DNA of 64,000 bases from NCBI GenBank assembly GCA_963734595.1, contig CAVTHV010000037.1, positions 682,001 through 746,000 on the forward strand, written 5' to 3'. Positions 63,271 through 64,000 of this stretch are shown here, one piece after another; position 1 is the stretch's first letter, and each line of letters starts with the position of its first letter. The stretch is from CAKKQX01 sp963734595. GTDB lineage: Bacteria; Pseudomonadota; Gammaproteobacteria; Burkholderiales; SG8-41. Under the pieces are notes generated by a model. That model was not told the origin of the DNA. It saw nothing but the letters and a program-made list of their open reading frames with translations, and did not search any database. The translations under genes were made by a program, and so were the position numbers.

Positions 63271-63879
63271 TCAGGCCAGCCACGGCATCTCGCCGTGGTA
63301 GCGCTTCTCGAAGGCTTCGATCGCCCCGATGTTCTGCAGCACGAGGCCGACGTCGTCGAGGCCCTTCAGCAGTTTTTCCCTGTTGGTGGGGTCGATGTCG
63401 AACGGGTAGACCGCGCCGTCGGGGCCGGTCACGGTTTGTGATTCGAGGTCGACGCCGATCTCTGCGCCGGGCTTGTCGTGCAGCTGCTCGCGCAGTTTCT
63501 TCACGGTGGCGTCGGGCAGCCTGACCGGCAACAGTCCGTTCTGCAGCGCGTTGCCGTAGTGGATGTCGCCGAACGAGGGCGCGATCACCGAGCGGATGCC
63601 GTAATCCGTCAATACCCACACCGCCGATTCGCGCGAAGAACCGCAGCCGAAGTTGTCGCCGGCGACCAGGATCTGCGCATTGCGGTAGGGCGCCTGGTTG
63701 AGGATGAATCCGGGATCGTCGCTGCCGTCGGCGCGATAGCGGATGTCGTGGAACAGGTATTTGCCGTAATCGGCGCCGCGCGCCTTGCGCAGAAAGCGCG
63801 CCGGCACGATCTTGTCGGTGTCGACGTTGGCCATGTCGATGGGCGCGGCGATCGCGGTGATTTTTGTGAATGGCTTCAT
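63271..63879 (-). CDS. leuD: 3-isopropylmalate dehydratase small subunit
   Basis: Swivel domain of isopropylmalate isomerase in leucine synthesis. Complete at 202 residues: MKPFTKITAIAAPIDMANVD, DTDKIVPARFLR, GDNFGCGSSRESAVWVLTDY (family signature), SVIAPSFGDIHYGNALQNGL and an ending EKRYHGEMPWLA. leuC should lie to the right, past the window edge, since it is normally upstream. It marks the right border of the defence island. Frame intact. Confidence 0.96.
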   Translation of the reverse strand: MKPFTKITAIAAPIDMANVDTDKIVPARFLRKARGADYGKYLFHDIRYRADGSDDPGFILNQAPYRNAQILVAGDNFGCGSSRESAVWVLTDYGIRSVIAPSFGDIHYGNALQNGLLPVRLPDATVKKLREQLHDKPGAEIGVDLESQTVTGPDGAVYPFDIDPTNREKLLKGLDDVGLVLQNIGAIEAFEKRYHGEMPWLA

Positions 63880-63897
63880 AAGACCTCTAAAGCATTA

Positions 63898-63933
63898 ACA
63901 CAGAAGGACACGAAGGAAGGACACGAAGGAAAG
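63898..63933. repeat. 9-nt array upstream of leuD
   Basis: ACACAGAAGG, ACACGAAGG, an extra AAGG, then ACACGAAGG. It follows the class-9 pattern and resembles the unit at 35987. A facing arm may lie beyond the window end. Confidence 0.75.
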
Positions 63934-64000
63934 ATAGTCAATATAAATCACGCTGCCAAATTCATTTGCTCGTAGTGCGGATGCGCAATTGCCAATGAGG

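Noticed and set aside
21454..63933. CRISPR arrays
   Set aside because: Units of 7-10 nt are contiguous and without spacers, and no cas genes are present.

Overview
The window looks like a GC-rich betaproteobacterial chromosome, most like Burkholderiales or a nearby lineage. This rests on the gene order topB-dprA-LysM-def-fmt-rsmB-DUF4390-ntrY-ntrX, the run tkt-gap-pgk-pyk-fba, and three orphan Bug/TctC-type periplasmic solute receptors without permeases. No rRNA, tRNA, CRISPR array, transposase or phage gene was seen.

Layout. 1-5.9 kb: partial topB, dprA and a LysM protein on the minus strand, divergent from def, fmt and rsmB. 5.9-9.9 kb: DUF4390 and an NtrY/NtrX two-component pair whose regulator has a degenerate AAA+ domain. 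10-17.1 kb: central carbon genes tkt, gap, pgk, pyk and a class I fructose-bisphosphate aldolase. 17.2-28.7 kb: a COG0523 metallochaperone, amidohydrolase, cupin, Bug receptor, acyl-CoA dehydrogenase, acyl-CoA carboxyltransferase, LpxR-like protein and small envelope proteins. 28.9-39.8 kb: an acyl-CoA catabolic locus. A GntR regulator and enoyl-CoA hydratase are divergent from a 73-residue biotin carrier, a sulfite-oxidase-like molybdoenzyme, ETF beta and alpha, a second carboxyltransferase, biotin carboxylase and an ADP-forming acyl-CoA synthetase in two subunits. Together these could activate, oxidise and carboxylate an unidentified acid; the sulfite-oxidase homologue hints at an organosulfur substrate. 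40-49 kb: a thioesterase with the FlK triad, cbpAM, a Crp/Fnr regulator behind an FNR-type box, a small membrane protein, and a minus-strand run hydroxyacid dehydrogenase-Bug-Bug-enoyl-CoA hydratase-EamA. 49-52.7 kb: dapE, peroxiredoxin, TMEM175-like channel, flavoprotein.

52.8-63.3 kb is an accessory or defence island of lower and patchy GC: a type I restriction-modification operon (hsdR, an extra PD-(D/E)XK nuclease, hsdM, hsdS), a PIN-domain gene with an unrecognised partner, an antitoxin remnant, DUF488, an UPF0149/SEC-C protein, a stray hsdS 3-prime end, and the mobile mystery protein A/B (HTH plus Fic) pair. The island stops at leuD.

Two window-wide observations stand out. First, at least twelve intergenic spacers carry short arrays of 7-nt or 9-nt units, often as facing inverted arms that would form long RNA hairpins; the best is an almost perfect 36-bp arm pair at 37504-37670. 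Different spacers have different unit sequences but the same architecture, which I cannot match to a described element. Second, about twenty genes are frame-disrupted, and every break I could resolve is restored by removing one inserted base. This includes essential genes, so I read it as an insertion-biased sequence error, not as biology. Frame-broken genes are therefore listed as CDS over their reconstructed extent.
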